The position numbers and the translations under genes are program-made. Under the pieces are notes generated by a model that made no database searches, was not told the origin of the DNA, and was given only the letters and a program-made list of their open reading frames with translations. This document shows positions 8,968 to 16,497 of a DNA stretch of 64,000 nucleotides, in pieces. Origin of the DNA: Streptomyces sp. NBC_01591 (GTDB lineage Bacteria; Actinomycetota; Actinomycetes; Streptomycetales; Streptomycetaceae); the NCBI RefSeq assembly GCF_035918155.1, contig NZ_CP109327.1:5828001-5892000 (forward strand), given 5' to 3'. Numbering within the stretch: position 1 is the first letter of the stretch; the number at the start of each line of letters is the position of its first letter.

Positions 8968-9303
8968 GTGATCAGCATCATCAAGACCAACAAAATGACC
9001 GATCTTTCGGTCGTCTCCGCCTGCTCGCTCGGCCTCGCCTGCTCTTCCGAGTCCTCGCTCCGTGGCACCGGTCTGTCCGGCATTTCTGCCGCCCGTCCGC
9101 TGTCTCCGGCGAGCCTCCCCGTGCGGGAGCGCAATGAGCGACCGGCTCAGGCACCGGCAGCAGCAGTAGCGAAGGGACAGGCCCAGGCCTATGCCTTTGC
9201 GGCCGTCGGTGCGGGAGCGGAATCCGGCGCCAAGAAGCAGACGATGCAGCACCACACGATGTGGGCCTTCCGTGGGCCTGAACCCTGGAGTGATCCAGCC
9301 TGA
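8968..9303 (+). CDS. leader ORF upstream of whiB7, possible attenuation peptide
   Basis: A 111-codon ORF starts at GTG 8968 with a strong ribosome binding site (GAGAGGAGG, 8950-8958) and stops at 9303, just before an intrinsic terminator and 173 bases before the whiB7 start. The product resembles no enzyme family I recognise. It is Ala- and Ser-rich and ends in a His-, Trp- and Pro-containing tail (MQHHTMWAF, then GPEPW). Literature on Streptomyces and mycobacteria describes an upstream ORF whose translation controls read-through into whiB7/wblC. This ORF is in the right place to be that element. It could also be a small structural protein. No signal peptide or membrane segment is seen. Candidate promoter elements upstream (TTGCGC at 8826 with TAGGTT at 8850, and TAGGAT at 8919) are weakly supported. 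Confidence 0.6.
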   Translation: MISIIKTNKMTDLSVVSACSLGLACSSESSLRGTGLSGISAARPLSPASLPVRERNERPAQAPAAAVAKGQAQAYAFAAVGAGAESGAKKQTMQHHTMWAFRGPEPWSDPA

Positions 9304-9327
9304 TCCACCATCAGGCCGGCGCCTTCA

Positions 9328-9369
9328 GGGCCGCGGAACCCCACTCGGGATCCGCGGCCCTTTTGTTTT
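9328..9369 (+). terminator. whiB7 leader attenuator (intrinsic terminator)
   Basis: A 10-bp GC-rich stem (9328-9337 with 9351-9360) is followed at once by TTTTGTTTT, an unusually clear U-tract for this GC-rich chromosome. It lies 24 bases after the leader ORF stop and about 107 bases before the whiB7 start, so unregulated transcripts would end here. A small hairpin (9298-9304 with 9310-9316) overlaps the leader stop codon. A possible competing pairing (9277-9282 with 9324-9329) would touch the terminator base. Confidence 0.8.
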
Positions 9370-9476
9370 GTCCGAACGGACGAGACAGCGCGAAGGAGCC
9401 TCGGGACAAGCAACACCCGGTACCAGCCGCCACCCGGCCAACAGGCCGGAACGACCAGACGAGGACACCACCCACC

Positions 9477-9845
9477 GTGCAACTCGAAGCGCACGCCCCG
9501 TCCGTACCGCCTTCCGACACGATCCCGCCGCCCGGCCTCACGGAGGACTCCACCTTGATCCCCCTCACTGCGCTCACCGCGCTCGACGACGCCATCGAGA
9601 ACCTCGGCGTGCCCGTCCCGTGCCGCTCCTACGACCCGGAGGTCTTCTTCGCGGAGTCGCCCGCCGACGTCGAGTACGCCAAGTCCCTCTGCCGCACCTG
9701 CCCGCTCGTCGAGGCCTGCCTCGCGGGCGCCAAGGAGCGTCGTGAGCCGTGGGGCGTCTGGGGCGGTGAGCTCTTCATCCAGGGCGTCGTCGTCGCTCGC
9801 AAGCGGCCGCGTGGCCGTCCGCGCAAGAACCCGGTCGCGGCGTGA
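9477..9845 (+). CDS. whiB7: WhiB7/WblC redox-sensitive transcription factor
   Basis: WhiB7 (WblC) is an iron-sulfur transcription factor that binds the primary sigma factor and activates intrinsic resistance to ribosome-targeting antibiotics. The four cluster cysteines are Cys49, Cys72, Cys75 and Cys81 (C-x22-C-x2-C-x5-C). They are followed by the GVWGG turn and a C-terminal AT-hook RGRPRK, the mark that separates WhiB7 from other Wbl proteins. The GTG start at 9477 gives 122 residues, matching WblC. The same frame is open further upstream, but that region contains the attenuator. Expression is probably controlled by the leader ORF and terminator just upstream. Confidence 0.93.
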   Translation: MQLEAHAPSVPPSDTIPPPGLTEDSTLIPLTALTALDDAIENLGVPVPCRSYDPEVFFAESPADVEYAKSLCRTCPLVEACLAGAKERREPWGVWGGELFIQGVVVARKRPRGRPRKNPVAA

Positions 9846-10030
9846 CCGCCGGACTGGGGGTCACGGCCCCCAAACCCATGAAGCGCATCGGAACCATCGA
9901 CCGTCCCCACACCCACGATCCCCGAAATCAGGCAGCAATGTCCATCCCCACCAATGAGCCCGTCGGCTCCGCAACACCGAACGTCACGATCATCGGCGCG
10001 AACGACTCGCGTCAGAACAGGACCCGCGAG

Positions 10031-10201
10031 ATGCAACTCATCCCAGAAGCCCTGGCTCGTGCTCATATGCACGACCGCCTGAGGGAGGCCGACTCGCAGC
10101 GCCAGGCCGTGCGCCTGGTCACCGCGCGCCGGATGCAGCGCCGGGCCGAGCGTGCCTCGATGCGCGCCCGCCGAGCGCTGGCCATGGCGGTCATGCACTA
10201 G
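10031..10201 (+). CDS. small basic hypothetical protein downstream of whiB7
   Basis: A 56-residue Arg- and Ala-rich protein begins MQLIPEALARAH at ATG 10031, with AGGA at 10019-10022 as a ribosome binding site. The frame is open from about 9842, and ATG 9938 is an alternative start giving 87 residues. The short form keeps the conserved-looking helical core (ARRMQRRAERASMRARRALA). No function is recognised. The strongly cationic helix suggests nucleic acid or membrane contact, but this is only inference. It may be co-transcribed with whiB7, 185 bases upstream. Confidence 0.55.
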   Translation: MQLIPEALARAHMHDRLREADSQRQAVRLVTARRMQRRAERASMRARRALAMAVMH

Positions 10202-10370
10202 TCAGGCCGAACACCAGCAGCACCCGCTGCCGGGCAGCCGCTCTGCCCGGCAGCAACCAGTACCCATAGTCAGTACCCCTTCCGCGGGGCCGGTCCGAAC
10301 GGGTCGGCCCCGCGGTCGTGCTGTGTGGTGGTGCCGCGCGGCGGGGCGGCGACGGCGCTATCGTCACGAT

Positions 10371-10586
10371 GTGGACGAGGAGACCCATCACCGGATTCAG
10401 CAACCCGCGCAGAAGGACACCGCAGTCGTCACCTGTGCCCTGTGCGGTACCTCCGCCGACAGCGAGGCCGCAGCGCCGACCTGGATCTGCTCCGTGGAGA
10501 ACGGCAGACGCCAGTACTTCTGCGAAGAGTGCGCCCGCACCCATATCAGGGCGATCGAGAGCCGTCTGGACTCCGCCTGGTGGTGA
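10371..10586 (+). CDS. small zinc-ribbon-like hypothetical protein
   Basis: A 71-residue protein starts at GTG 10371. It contains two CxxC pairs (CALCG near residue 27 and CEECA near 55), spaced like a small zinc ribbon, and ends in a conserved-looking RTHIRAIESRLDSAWW tail. No clear ribosome binding site precedes the GTG, so translation may be leaderless. The role is unknown. It converges with the ABC1-kinase gene, whose stop is 51 bases away. Confidence 0.65.
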   Translation: MDEETHHRIQQPAQKDTAVVTCALCGTSADSEAAAPTWICSVENGRRQYFCEECARTHIRAIESRLDSAWW

Positions 10587-10637
10587 CCCCGGTGGTGACC
10601 TGCCCGGCGGGAACACAGCCGGCCGTGACGCCCTGAC

Positions 10638-12032
10638 CTACGCGCCGGAGGGCGCGTCGCCCGCCAACTCCTGCACCGCGGGCACCTGCTCGTCGGCCGA
10701 CAGAAAACCCGGCAACCAGGATTCGAGCTCGTCGCGCAGCCGCACCGTCGCATCCAGCTGGCACAGCACCCCGATCGTGCTCAACGTCACCCGGTGTATC
10801 AGCAGATAGGCGGGTGGCAGATTCAACTGCTTGCCGAGCTGGTGCGCGGGGGAGCGGGGATCCGCGATCCGCGCCGCCTGATTGCGCAGCCAGCTCCGGG
10901 TGAACCTGAACTCCTCCACCTGCGCCGGCTCGATGATCGGGAGTAGGTAGTCGAGCACCGCATCCGGGTCGAGGTCGATCGAGTCCTTGACGAACCCCTC
11001 CTCGCGCAACCGCTCGTACACCGCCTCCGCATCGCCCGCCAGCGTCAGCCGCAGGGAGTCCCCGATGGTCTGCGGCAGACCGCCCGGCAGCCGGTCCACC
11101 GTCCCGAAGTCGAGCACTCCGAGCCGCCACTGCCCGTCATCGCCGGTCTCCTCGTCCGGGGGCAGCAGCCGGAAGTTGCCCGGATGTGGGTCCGCGTGCA
11201 GCAGACCGGTGCGCGCGGGCCCCGAGAAGAGGAAGCGCGCCAGCAACTGACCGGCCCGGTCCCGCTGCTCCGGCGTGCCCTCCGCGATCACGTCGGCCAG
11301 CGGAACACCGTCCATCCACTCCGTCACCAACACCTGGTCGGACTGGTGCACCACACCGGGGATCACGACATCCGGGTCGTCCGCGAACTCCTCGGCGTGA
11401 TCCCGCTGCGACCGTGCCTCCTGCTCGTAGTCCAGCTCCTCCGAGACCCGGTCACGCAGCTCCGTGATGAGCGGTTTGATGTCCATTCCGGGAATCAACG
11501 GGCCGAGCAGGCGGGCGAATCTGCTGAGTTGGGTCAGATCCGAGAGCAGCGCCTCCCCGGCGCCCGGATACTGCACCTTCACCGCGACGTTCCGTCCGTC
11601 GTGCCACACCGCCCGGTGCACCTGACCGATCGAGGCGGCGGCCGACGGCTTGTCCTCGAATTCGAGGAACAACTCCCGCCAGTCCTCGCCGAGCCGCTCC
11701 TCCAGCACCGCGTGGACGGTGCCACTGGGCATGGGCGGTGCGGCTTCCTGCAGCTTGGTGAGCGCCGCCCGGTACGGTCCGGCGACCTCCTCGGGCAGTG
11801 CCGACTCGAAGACGGACAGAGCCTGCCCGAGCTTCATCGCCCCGCCCTTCAACTCGCCCAGGACCTTGAACAACTGGTCCGCGGTGCGCTGCTGCACCTC
11901 CCGGGCGACCAGCTCCGCCGATCTCCCGCCGATCCGCTTGCCCAGACCCCACGTCGCGCGGCCGGCGAAGCCCAGAGGCAGGGCGGCCAACTTGGCGGTA
12001 CGGGTGACCGCCCCCCGGGGTAGATCAGACAT
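10638..12032 (-). CDS. ABC1/UbiB (AarF) family atypical kinase
   Basis: A 464-residue member of the ABC1/ADCK/UbiB family of protein-kinase-like ATPases. The family-defining KxGQ segment is present as MKLGQALSVF. An Ala-rich nucleotide loop (DKPSAAASIGQVHRA), the VAVKVQYPG lysine, the HADPHPGNF catalytic loop and the DFG-like LDFGTVDRL motif follow. Quinone biosynthesis or lipid roles are known for UbiB relatives, but actinobacterial members of this type lack a firm function. The ATG at 12032 has GGAGGGG immediately upstream, which rules against an in-frame ATG four codons earlier. It is transcribed with the ThiF-like gene upstream (41 bases away). Confidence 0.88.
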   Translation of the reverse strand: MSDLPRGAVTRTAKLAALPLGFAGRATWGLGKRIGGRSAELVAREVQQRTADQLFKVLGELKGGAMKLGQALSVFESALPEEVAGPYRAALTKLQEAAPPMPSGTVHAVLEERLGEDWRELFLEFEDKPSAAASIGQVHRAVWHDGRNVAVKVQYPGAGEALLSDLTQLSRFARLLGPLIPGMDIKPLITELRDRVSEELDYEQEARSQRDHAEEFADDPDVVIPGVVHQSDQVLVTEWMDGVPLADVIAEGTPEQRDRAGQLLARFLFSGPARTGLLHADPHPGNFRLLPPDEETGDDGQWRLGVLDFGTVDRLPGGLPQTIGDSLRLTLAGDAEAVYERLREEGFVKDSIDLDPDAVLDYLLPIIEPAQVEEFRFTRSWLRNQAARIADPRSPAHQLGKQLNLPPAYLLIHRVTLSTIGVLCQLDATVRLRDELESWLPGFLSADEQVPAVQELAGDAPSGA

Positions 12033-12073
12033 GAGCCCCTCCAAATCCCAGACTGCCGTACCGCGTGCGGCGG

Positions 12074-13219
12074 TTACCCGGCCATTGTGTCCTGCGTCGC
12101 GTCGGTCCCGGAGGAGCGCTCCCTCTCAGTGTGCCCAGCCGCTCCGCAGGGACAGCCGAGCTGCGCTCCCATCCGCTCGGTCCGCCAGTCCAACAGCGGC
12201 AGCGCGGCCTCCCAGCGGGTCCCCGTGCTCGCGGGCAGCTCCCCGTCCAGAAAGGAGAGCGCATGAGCGGCCGCGAGCCCCGCAACCGCCGTGGCCAGCC
12301 CCAGGTCACAGGCCTGCACGGCAGTTCGCCGCCCGGACCGCCACTGGGACAGCATCCTGGTCCAGTCCTCGTCACGGCCCGCGCGGTCCAGTGCCAGGCA
12401 GCCGGCGCAGGCCGTACCCCCGGGCAGGACCAGGGGCCCGACGAATCCCGTCGCCTCCATCACCCCGGTATAGAGATGAGGGGTCCCCGACGCGATCCAC
12501 GGTTCGGCCGGCCGAGGGTCGGGGACGTACGCCGCGAGGCCGTCGCGAGGGGCCACCACGATCAGCGAAAGCCCCGGCTCGCCACCGGCCCGGGAACCCG
12601 CCGTCTCCGCCGCCCGGGGAGCGGGACCCGCCGCGGATCTGCGCACCAACTGCCGGGCGGCGGTGTCCCTGCGCTCCCCGACGGCCGCCGGCGGAAGCCC
12701 GCCGGGCGAGACGTCCCACGGCTCGGTGTGGCCGCCGTCCAGAACCTCCACCCGGCCCACCCCGGACCCGGACAGCACCGCCGCGATCGCGGCACCGACC
12801 CGGCCGGCCCCCCGTACCTGGACGCGCATCGCCCGGCGGGCCGCCAGCCGCCGCATCCCGCCGCCCGGTTCGGGATGGACGACGGAGAGCGACGCCAGAT
12901 CGGGGCGGTGCCGGTCCAGGGCGTCGGGCCGGTTGCGTAACGCATCGGTCTCCGGGCCGGCGGACCGCACATCGTCGATCAGCCCCGCGTTCGCCAAACG
13001 GTCCACCAAGGTGTCCACTTGATGGTCCGACAGGTCGAGTGTGCGGGCCTCCTCGCGCAGCAGCGGCAGGCCGCGCGTTCCGTCGAGCAGTTCCAGAAAA
13101 CTGCCCGTGGCGATATCGAGCGGGCCGAACTTCACCGCATGGGCGTGAGTCACGCCGAATTGGACGGTGCCCCGGCTGCGCCATGCGCGGCGCAGTGCGG
13201 GCTTCAACATCGGATGCAC
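12074..13219 (-). CDS. ThiF/E1-like adenylyltransferase-fold protein, divergent
   Basis: A 381-residue protein whose central part is an E1/ThiF-type Rossmann fold: the nucleotide-binding VRGAGRVGAAIA loop is near 133 and is followed by VEVLDGGHTEPWD. A zinc-type cysteine set is present (CAGC and CPCG). The N-terminal 90 residues resemble the PqqD-like recognition region of TOMM leader-binding proteins (GPLDIATGSFLELLDGTRGL). The usual catalytic D-x-V...N-x-x-R pattern after the glycine loop is not evident. It may therefore be a non-adenylating, binding-only E1 relative. No YcaO gene or precursor peptide is nearby. ATG 13219 and ATG 13210 are both possible starts. The gene is divergent from the YgjP-like metallopeptidase and upstream of the ABC1 kinase. 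Confidence 0.7.
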   Translation of the reverse strand: MHPMLKPALRRAWRSRGTVQFGVTHAHAVKFGPLDIATGSFLELLDGTRGLPLLREEARTLDLSDHQVDTLVDRLANAGLIDDVRSAGPETDALRNRPDALDRHRPDLASLSVVHPEPGGGMRRLAARRAMRVQVRGAGRVGAAIAAVLSGSGVGRVEVLDGGHTEPWDVSPGGLPPAAVGERRDTAARQLVRRSAAGPAPRAAETAGSRAGGEPGLSLIVVAPRDGLAAYVPDPRPAEPWIASGTPHLYTGVMEATGFVGPLVLPGGTACAGCLALDRAGRDEDWTRMLSQWRSGRRTAVQACDLGLATAVAGLAAAHALSFLDGELPASTGTRWEAALPLLDWRTERMGAQLGCPCGAAGHTERERSSGTDATQDTMAG

Positions 13220-13324
13220 GGCTACCCCCGGTCTGTGTTTCTTGATTCCTGTGCGCGGGCCGCGACCCGGATCTTCGCGAGGTCCGTTGTCAGAATGCAG
13301 GCAGGCGTCGAAGCGTGCAGAAAG

Positions 13325-13333
13325 TTATCCACA
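13325..13333 (+). other. isolated DnaA-box-like 9-mer
   Basis: TTATCCACA, the E. coli-type perfect DnaA box, occurs once in the divergent promoter region between the ThiF-like and YgjP-like genes. Streptomyces DnaA prefers a G at the third position, so the functional case is weak. Confidence 0.2.
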
Positions 13334-13438
13334 GGCATGGGGTATTAGTCGTTCAAATGGTGCATGCCGTGGAGTGGATCAAGCGTGAACCGTCCCGGAG
13401 GCGGGACTTCCCCCACCGACACCGGGTAACGTCGTGGC

Positions 13439-14062
13439 GTGCCCGCCGACCCGTCACCCGGATTCGCCGGGGAGACCCCCGCGCGCAGCGCCGGAACCCA
13501 GCAGCGCAGCGCGGCAGACCGTCCGCCCCGCGCCTCGGCAACGAGCGCGGTCGAGGTCCGCAGGAGCAATCGCCGCAGCAGAACGGTCTCCGCCTACCGG
13601 GAGGGCGACCGCACCATCGTGCTCATCCCGGCCCGGATGTCGGAGGCCGAGGAACAGCGCTGGGTGAGCGTGATGCTCGACAAGCTCGCGGCGCAGGAGA
13701 GCAGGAGCATCTTCGGCGACAGCGAACTGGCCGAGCGGGCCGAGCGGTTGTCCGCCCAGTACTTCGAGGGCCGGGCCAGGCCGGCGTCGGTGCGGTGGGT
13801 GACGAATCAGAACACCCGATGGGGCTCCTGCACCCCGGCGGAGGGCAGCATCCGTCTGTCGCACCGGTTGCAGGGCATGCCCGAGTACGTCGTCGACTAC
13901 GTACTGGTCCATGAGCTGGCCCACCTGCTCGTCCCCGGCCACGGTCCGCGCTTCTGGCGGCTGCTGGAGGCGTATCCCCGTACCGAGCGGGCACGCGGTT
14001 ACCTGGAGGGCGTGGTGGCGGCCGACCGGCTGCCTCATCTGCCCGCCGCACGCGGTGAGTGA
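13439..14062 (+). CDS. YgjP-like (DUF45/M48-type) metallopeptidase
   Basis: The C-terminal half carries the gluzincin motif HELAHLLVPGHGPRFW (HExxH plus a third His), preceded by the diagnostic NTRWGSC segment of the YgjP/DUF45 family. No signal peptide or membrane helix is visible, so the enzyme should be cytoplasmic. The GTG at 13439 gives 207 residues with a disordered, Ala-, Ser- and Arg-rich N-terminus of about 50 residues. A later start near the VEVRRSNRR segment is equally plausible. The gene is divergent from the ThiF-like gene and 107 bases upstream of the TerD-AIM24 gene. Substrates of this family are unknown. Confidence 0.85.
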   Translation: MPADPSPGFAGETPARSAGTQQRSAADRPPRASATSAVEVRRSNRRSRTVSAYREGDRTIVLIPARMSEAEEQRWVSVMLDKLAAQESRSIFGDSELAERAERLSAQYFEGRARPASVRWVTNQNTRWGSCTPAEGSIRLSHRLQGMPEYVVDYVLVHELAHLLVPGHGPRFWRLLEAYPRTERARGYLEGVVAADRLPHLPAARGE

Positions 14063-14169
14063 CGTCCACCGATTCTGTACCGGGTGTGTACCGACTTAGC
14101 TCGATGTCGGACTTTGCGGTTAGCCTGGCGCGACGCATTCACATTCGGGATGGGGGACGGTCGTTACGC

Positions 14170-15786
14170 ATGGCCAGGGAATTCCAACGCGGCCACAAGG
14201 CCAAGATCAGCGATCTCACTCCGGGGACGGATCTGTACGTAGGTGTGCAGATCGCCGGTCCGGGACTGACCTTTGACATCAGTTGCTTCGGCCTCGATGC
14301 CAATGAGCAGCTCTCCGACGACCGGTATTTCATCTTCTTCAATCAGCCTAAATCGCCCGAGGAGTCCATTCAGCTCCTCGGTACCCAGGCCGGTGACACC
14401 GAGTCGTTCCGCGTCACCCTGGACCGCATTCCGGCGAACATCCACAAGCTGTCGTTCACCGCGACGGTCGACGGGGCCGGGCAGATGTCCCAGATCGGCC
14501 CCGGATACATCCGGATCGTCGCGGGCGGCGAGGAAGTCGTCAGGTACGCCTTCAACGGTTCGGAGTTCACCACCGAGCGCGCGGTGATGCTGGGCGACTT
14601 CTATCTGAAGGACGTCTGGCGGTTCGCCGCGGTCGGCCAGGGCTTCGACGGCGGCCTCGAAGCGCTGCTGAAGAACTTCGGCGGCGAGGTCGCCGAGGAG
14701 GCGCCCGCCGCACCTCAGCCGCAGGCAGCGGCTCCGTCGTTCGCCCCGCCCGCCCAGGCGGCCGCACCGGCCCCCGCCCCGTCCTTCGGAGCCCCGGCCG
14801 CACCGCAGGCGCCCCAGGCCCCGCAGCCTGCTCCGTCCTTCGGTGCTCCGGCAGCGCAGGCCCCGCCCCCCGCACAGCAGCAGATGCACGCGGCGCCGAC
14901 GATGGCGGCACCGCTGGCACCGCAGGGCGGCACGGTGCCGCCGCCCGCTCCCGCCCCGGCTCCGTACGGGCAGCCGGGCCAGCCGCCCCAGCAGCCGCAG
15001 TTCGGGCAGGTCCCCGGCCAGGCGCCCCCCGCCGCCCCGTACGGCCAGCAGTCCCCCGCCCCGTTCGGCCAGCAGCCTCCCGGCATGCAGCAGCCCGGTG
15101 TGCCGCAAGGGGTGCCGGCGGCCGGTGCCGGTCTCCAGGCGGCACTCCAGCCGTACAAGGAGACCGCCACCGGTCAGCGCTGGACGCCGCAGAACCAGCA
15201 GCTCATGCGGGTCGACCTCACCATGGGCGGTACGCCCGTGCTCGCTCGCCAGGGCAGCATGGTGATGTACCAGGGCAAGGTCGACTTCAGCTACAAGGGC
15301 GCCGGTTTCGCCGGCCGCATGGTCGGCAACGCCACCGGCCAGGAAATGCAGCTGATGCGCTGCACCGGCCGCGGACAGGTCTTCCTCGCCGAAGACGGCT
15401 CCCATCTGCACGCCATCGAGCTCCAGGGCGACGGCATCTGCGTCTCGGCGGAGAACGTCCTCGCCTTCGACGAGTCGCTGCAGCACGAGGTCCGCAGGAT
15501 CGAGGGCCACGGCATCCCCGGCGGCGCCCTGTTCACCATGCAGTTCCAGGGCACCGGCACGGTCATCGTCAAGACCCACGGCGTCCCCGTCGTCCTGCCC
15601 GTCACGCCGACCACCTTCGCCGACTGCAACGCCGTCGTGGCCTGGTCGGCAGCGTCCCAGGTGATCATCTCCAGCCAGGTCCGGCTGCGCCGCAACGCGT
15701 ATCCGGGACACAGCGGGGAGACCGTGAACCTCCAGTTCCGGGGCGCTCCCGGCAACTTCATCGTCGTCCAGCCCTACGAGGTCTGA
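14170..15786 (+). CDS. TerD domain-AIM24 domain fusion protein
   Basis: A 538-residue protein in three parts. Residues 1 to about 178 form a TerD/CABP domain of the tellurium and chemical-stress resistance family (FDISCFGLDANEQLSDD with acidic calcium-site residues, then DFYLKDVWRFAAVGQGF). Residues about 178-327 are a Pro-, Ala- and Gln-rich flexible linker. From about 330 to the end is an AIM24 beta-sandwich domain (GQVFLAEDGSHLHAIEL, then VLAFDESLQHEVRRIEG). The ATG at 14170 is chosen because the TerD domain begins directly after it. The upstream in-frame codons are unconserved. Two stand-alone AIM24 genes follow at 11 and 19 bases, so the three form an operon. Role unknown. A membrane- or surface-associated stress assembly is inference. 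Confidence 0.88.
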   Translation: MAREFQRGHKAKISDLTPGTDLYVGVQIAGPGLTFDISCFGLDANEQLSDDRYFIFFNQPKSPEESIQLLGTQAGDTESFRVTLDRIPANIHKLSFTATVDGAGQMSQIGPGYIRIVAGGEEVVRYAFNGSEFTTERAVMLGDFYLKDVWRFAAVGQGFDGGLEALLKNFGGEVAEEAPAAPQPQAAAPSFAPPAQAAAPAPAPSFGAPAAPQAPQAPQPAPSFGAPAAQAPPPAQQQMHAAPTMAAPLAPQGGTVPPPAPAPAPYGQPGQPPQQPQFGQVPGQAPPAAPYGQQSPAPFGQQPPGMQQPGVPQGVPAAGAGLQAALQPYKETATGQRWTPQNQQLMRVDLTMGGTPVLARQGSMVMYQGKVDFSYKGAGFAGRMVGNATGQEMQLMRCTGRGQVFLAEDGSHLHAIELQGDGICVSAENVLAFDESLQHEVRRIEGHGIPGGALFTMQFQGTGTVIVKTHGVPVVLPVTPTTFADCNAVVAWSAASQVIISSQVRLRRNAYPGHSGETVNLQFRGAPGNFIVVQPYEV

Positions 15787-15797
15787 GGGAGCCCGTC

Positions 15798-16478
15798 ATG
15801 AATCAGCAACTCGCGGGCTACGCCCCGACCCCCGTCACGGCCCGTATGGAGAACCACGGCCGCACGATGCTCAAGGTCGCCATGGCCACCGGCCAGGACC
15901 TCTACGCACGTACCGGCTCGATGGTCGCGTACGAGGGCTTCATCCAGTACGAACCCAACCCGCCCGCCGTCCGGCAGATCGCCTCCCAGTGGATCACCGG
16001 CGAGGGTGCACCGATCATGAAGTGCGCCGGCGACGGACTGCTCTACCTCGCCGACTACGGCGCCGATGTGGTCGTCATCAACCTCAACAACGACTCCCTC
16101 TCGGTCAACGGCACCAACGTCCTCGCCTTCGACGGTCATCTCACCTGGGGTGTGGAGCGGGTCAAGGGCCTCGCCAAGTTCGCCGGCCAGGGCGTGTGGA
16201 ACGTCTGCATCTCGGGCACCGGCTGGGTCGCCATCACCTCGCGCGGCACACCGATCGTCGTCGACTGCGGACGCGGCGAGGACGAGACCTTCGTCGACCC
16301 GGACGCCCTCGTGGCGTGGTCCCCGAACCTCAAGGTGAAGGGAAAGCGCAGCTTCAAGGCCTCCTCGCTCATCGGGCGGGGCAGCGGCGAGGCGTACCAG
16401 ATGGCGTTCTCCGGCCAGGGCATCGTCGTCGTGCAGCCGAGCGAGGACAGTACCGACCGCCTGCGGGTCCGGAACTGA
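15798..16478 (+). CDS. AIM24 family protein (first stand-alone copy)
   Basis: A 226-residue AIM24 (formerly DUF124) beta-sandwich protein starts at ATG 15798 after GAGGGAG. Family-type motifs are LYLADYGADVVVINL, VLAFDGHLTWGVERVKG and GEAYQMAFSGQGIVVVQPSE. It lies 11 bases after the TerD-AIM24 fusion and 19 before the next AIM24 gene. It shares the AIM24 core with both neighbours but diverges in sequence, as expected for subunits of a hetero-oligomer rather than a fresh duplication. No signal peptide or membrane helix is seen. Function is unknown. Confidence 0.88.
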   Translation: MNQQLAGYAPTPVTARMENHGRTMLKVAMATGQDLYARTGSMVAYEGFIQYEPNPPAVRQIASQWITGEGAPIMKCAGDGLLYLADYGADVVVINLNNDSLSVNGTNVLAFDGHLTWGVERVKGLAKFAGQGVWNVCISGTGWVAITSRGTPIVVDCGRGEDETFVDPDALVAWSPNLKVKGKRSFKASSLIGRGSGEAYQMAFSGQGIVVVQPSEDSTDRLRVRN

Positions 16479-16497
16479 CGGGGGAGGAGAACACACC

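Noticed and set aside
9245..9303. Trp operon-type leader peptide (MQHHTMWAF with two Trp)
   Set aside because: The gene downstream is whiB7, not a tryptophan gene, and the codons belong to the longer leader ORF.
12074..13219. TOMM/RiPP biosynthetic cluster
   Set aside because: No YcaO gene, precursor peptide or dehydrogenase lies nearby; only the E1-like fold and N-terminus are suggestive.
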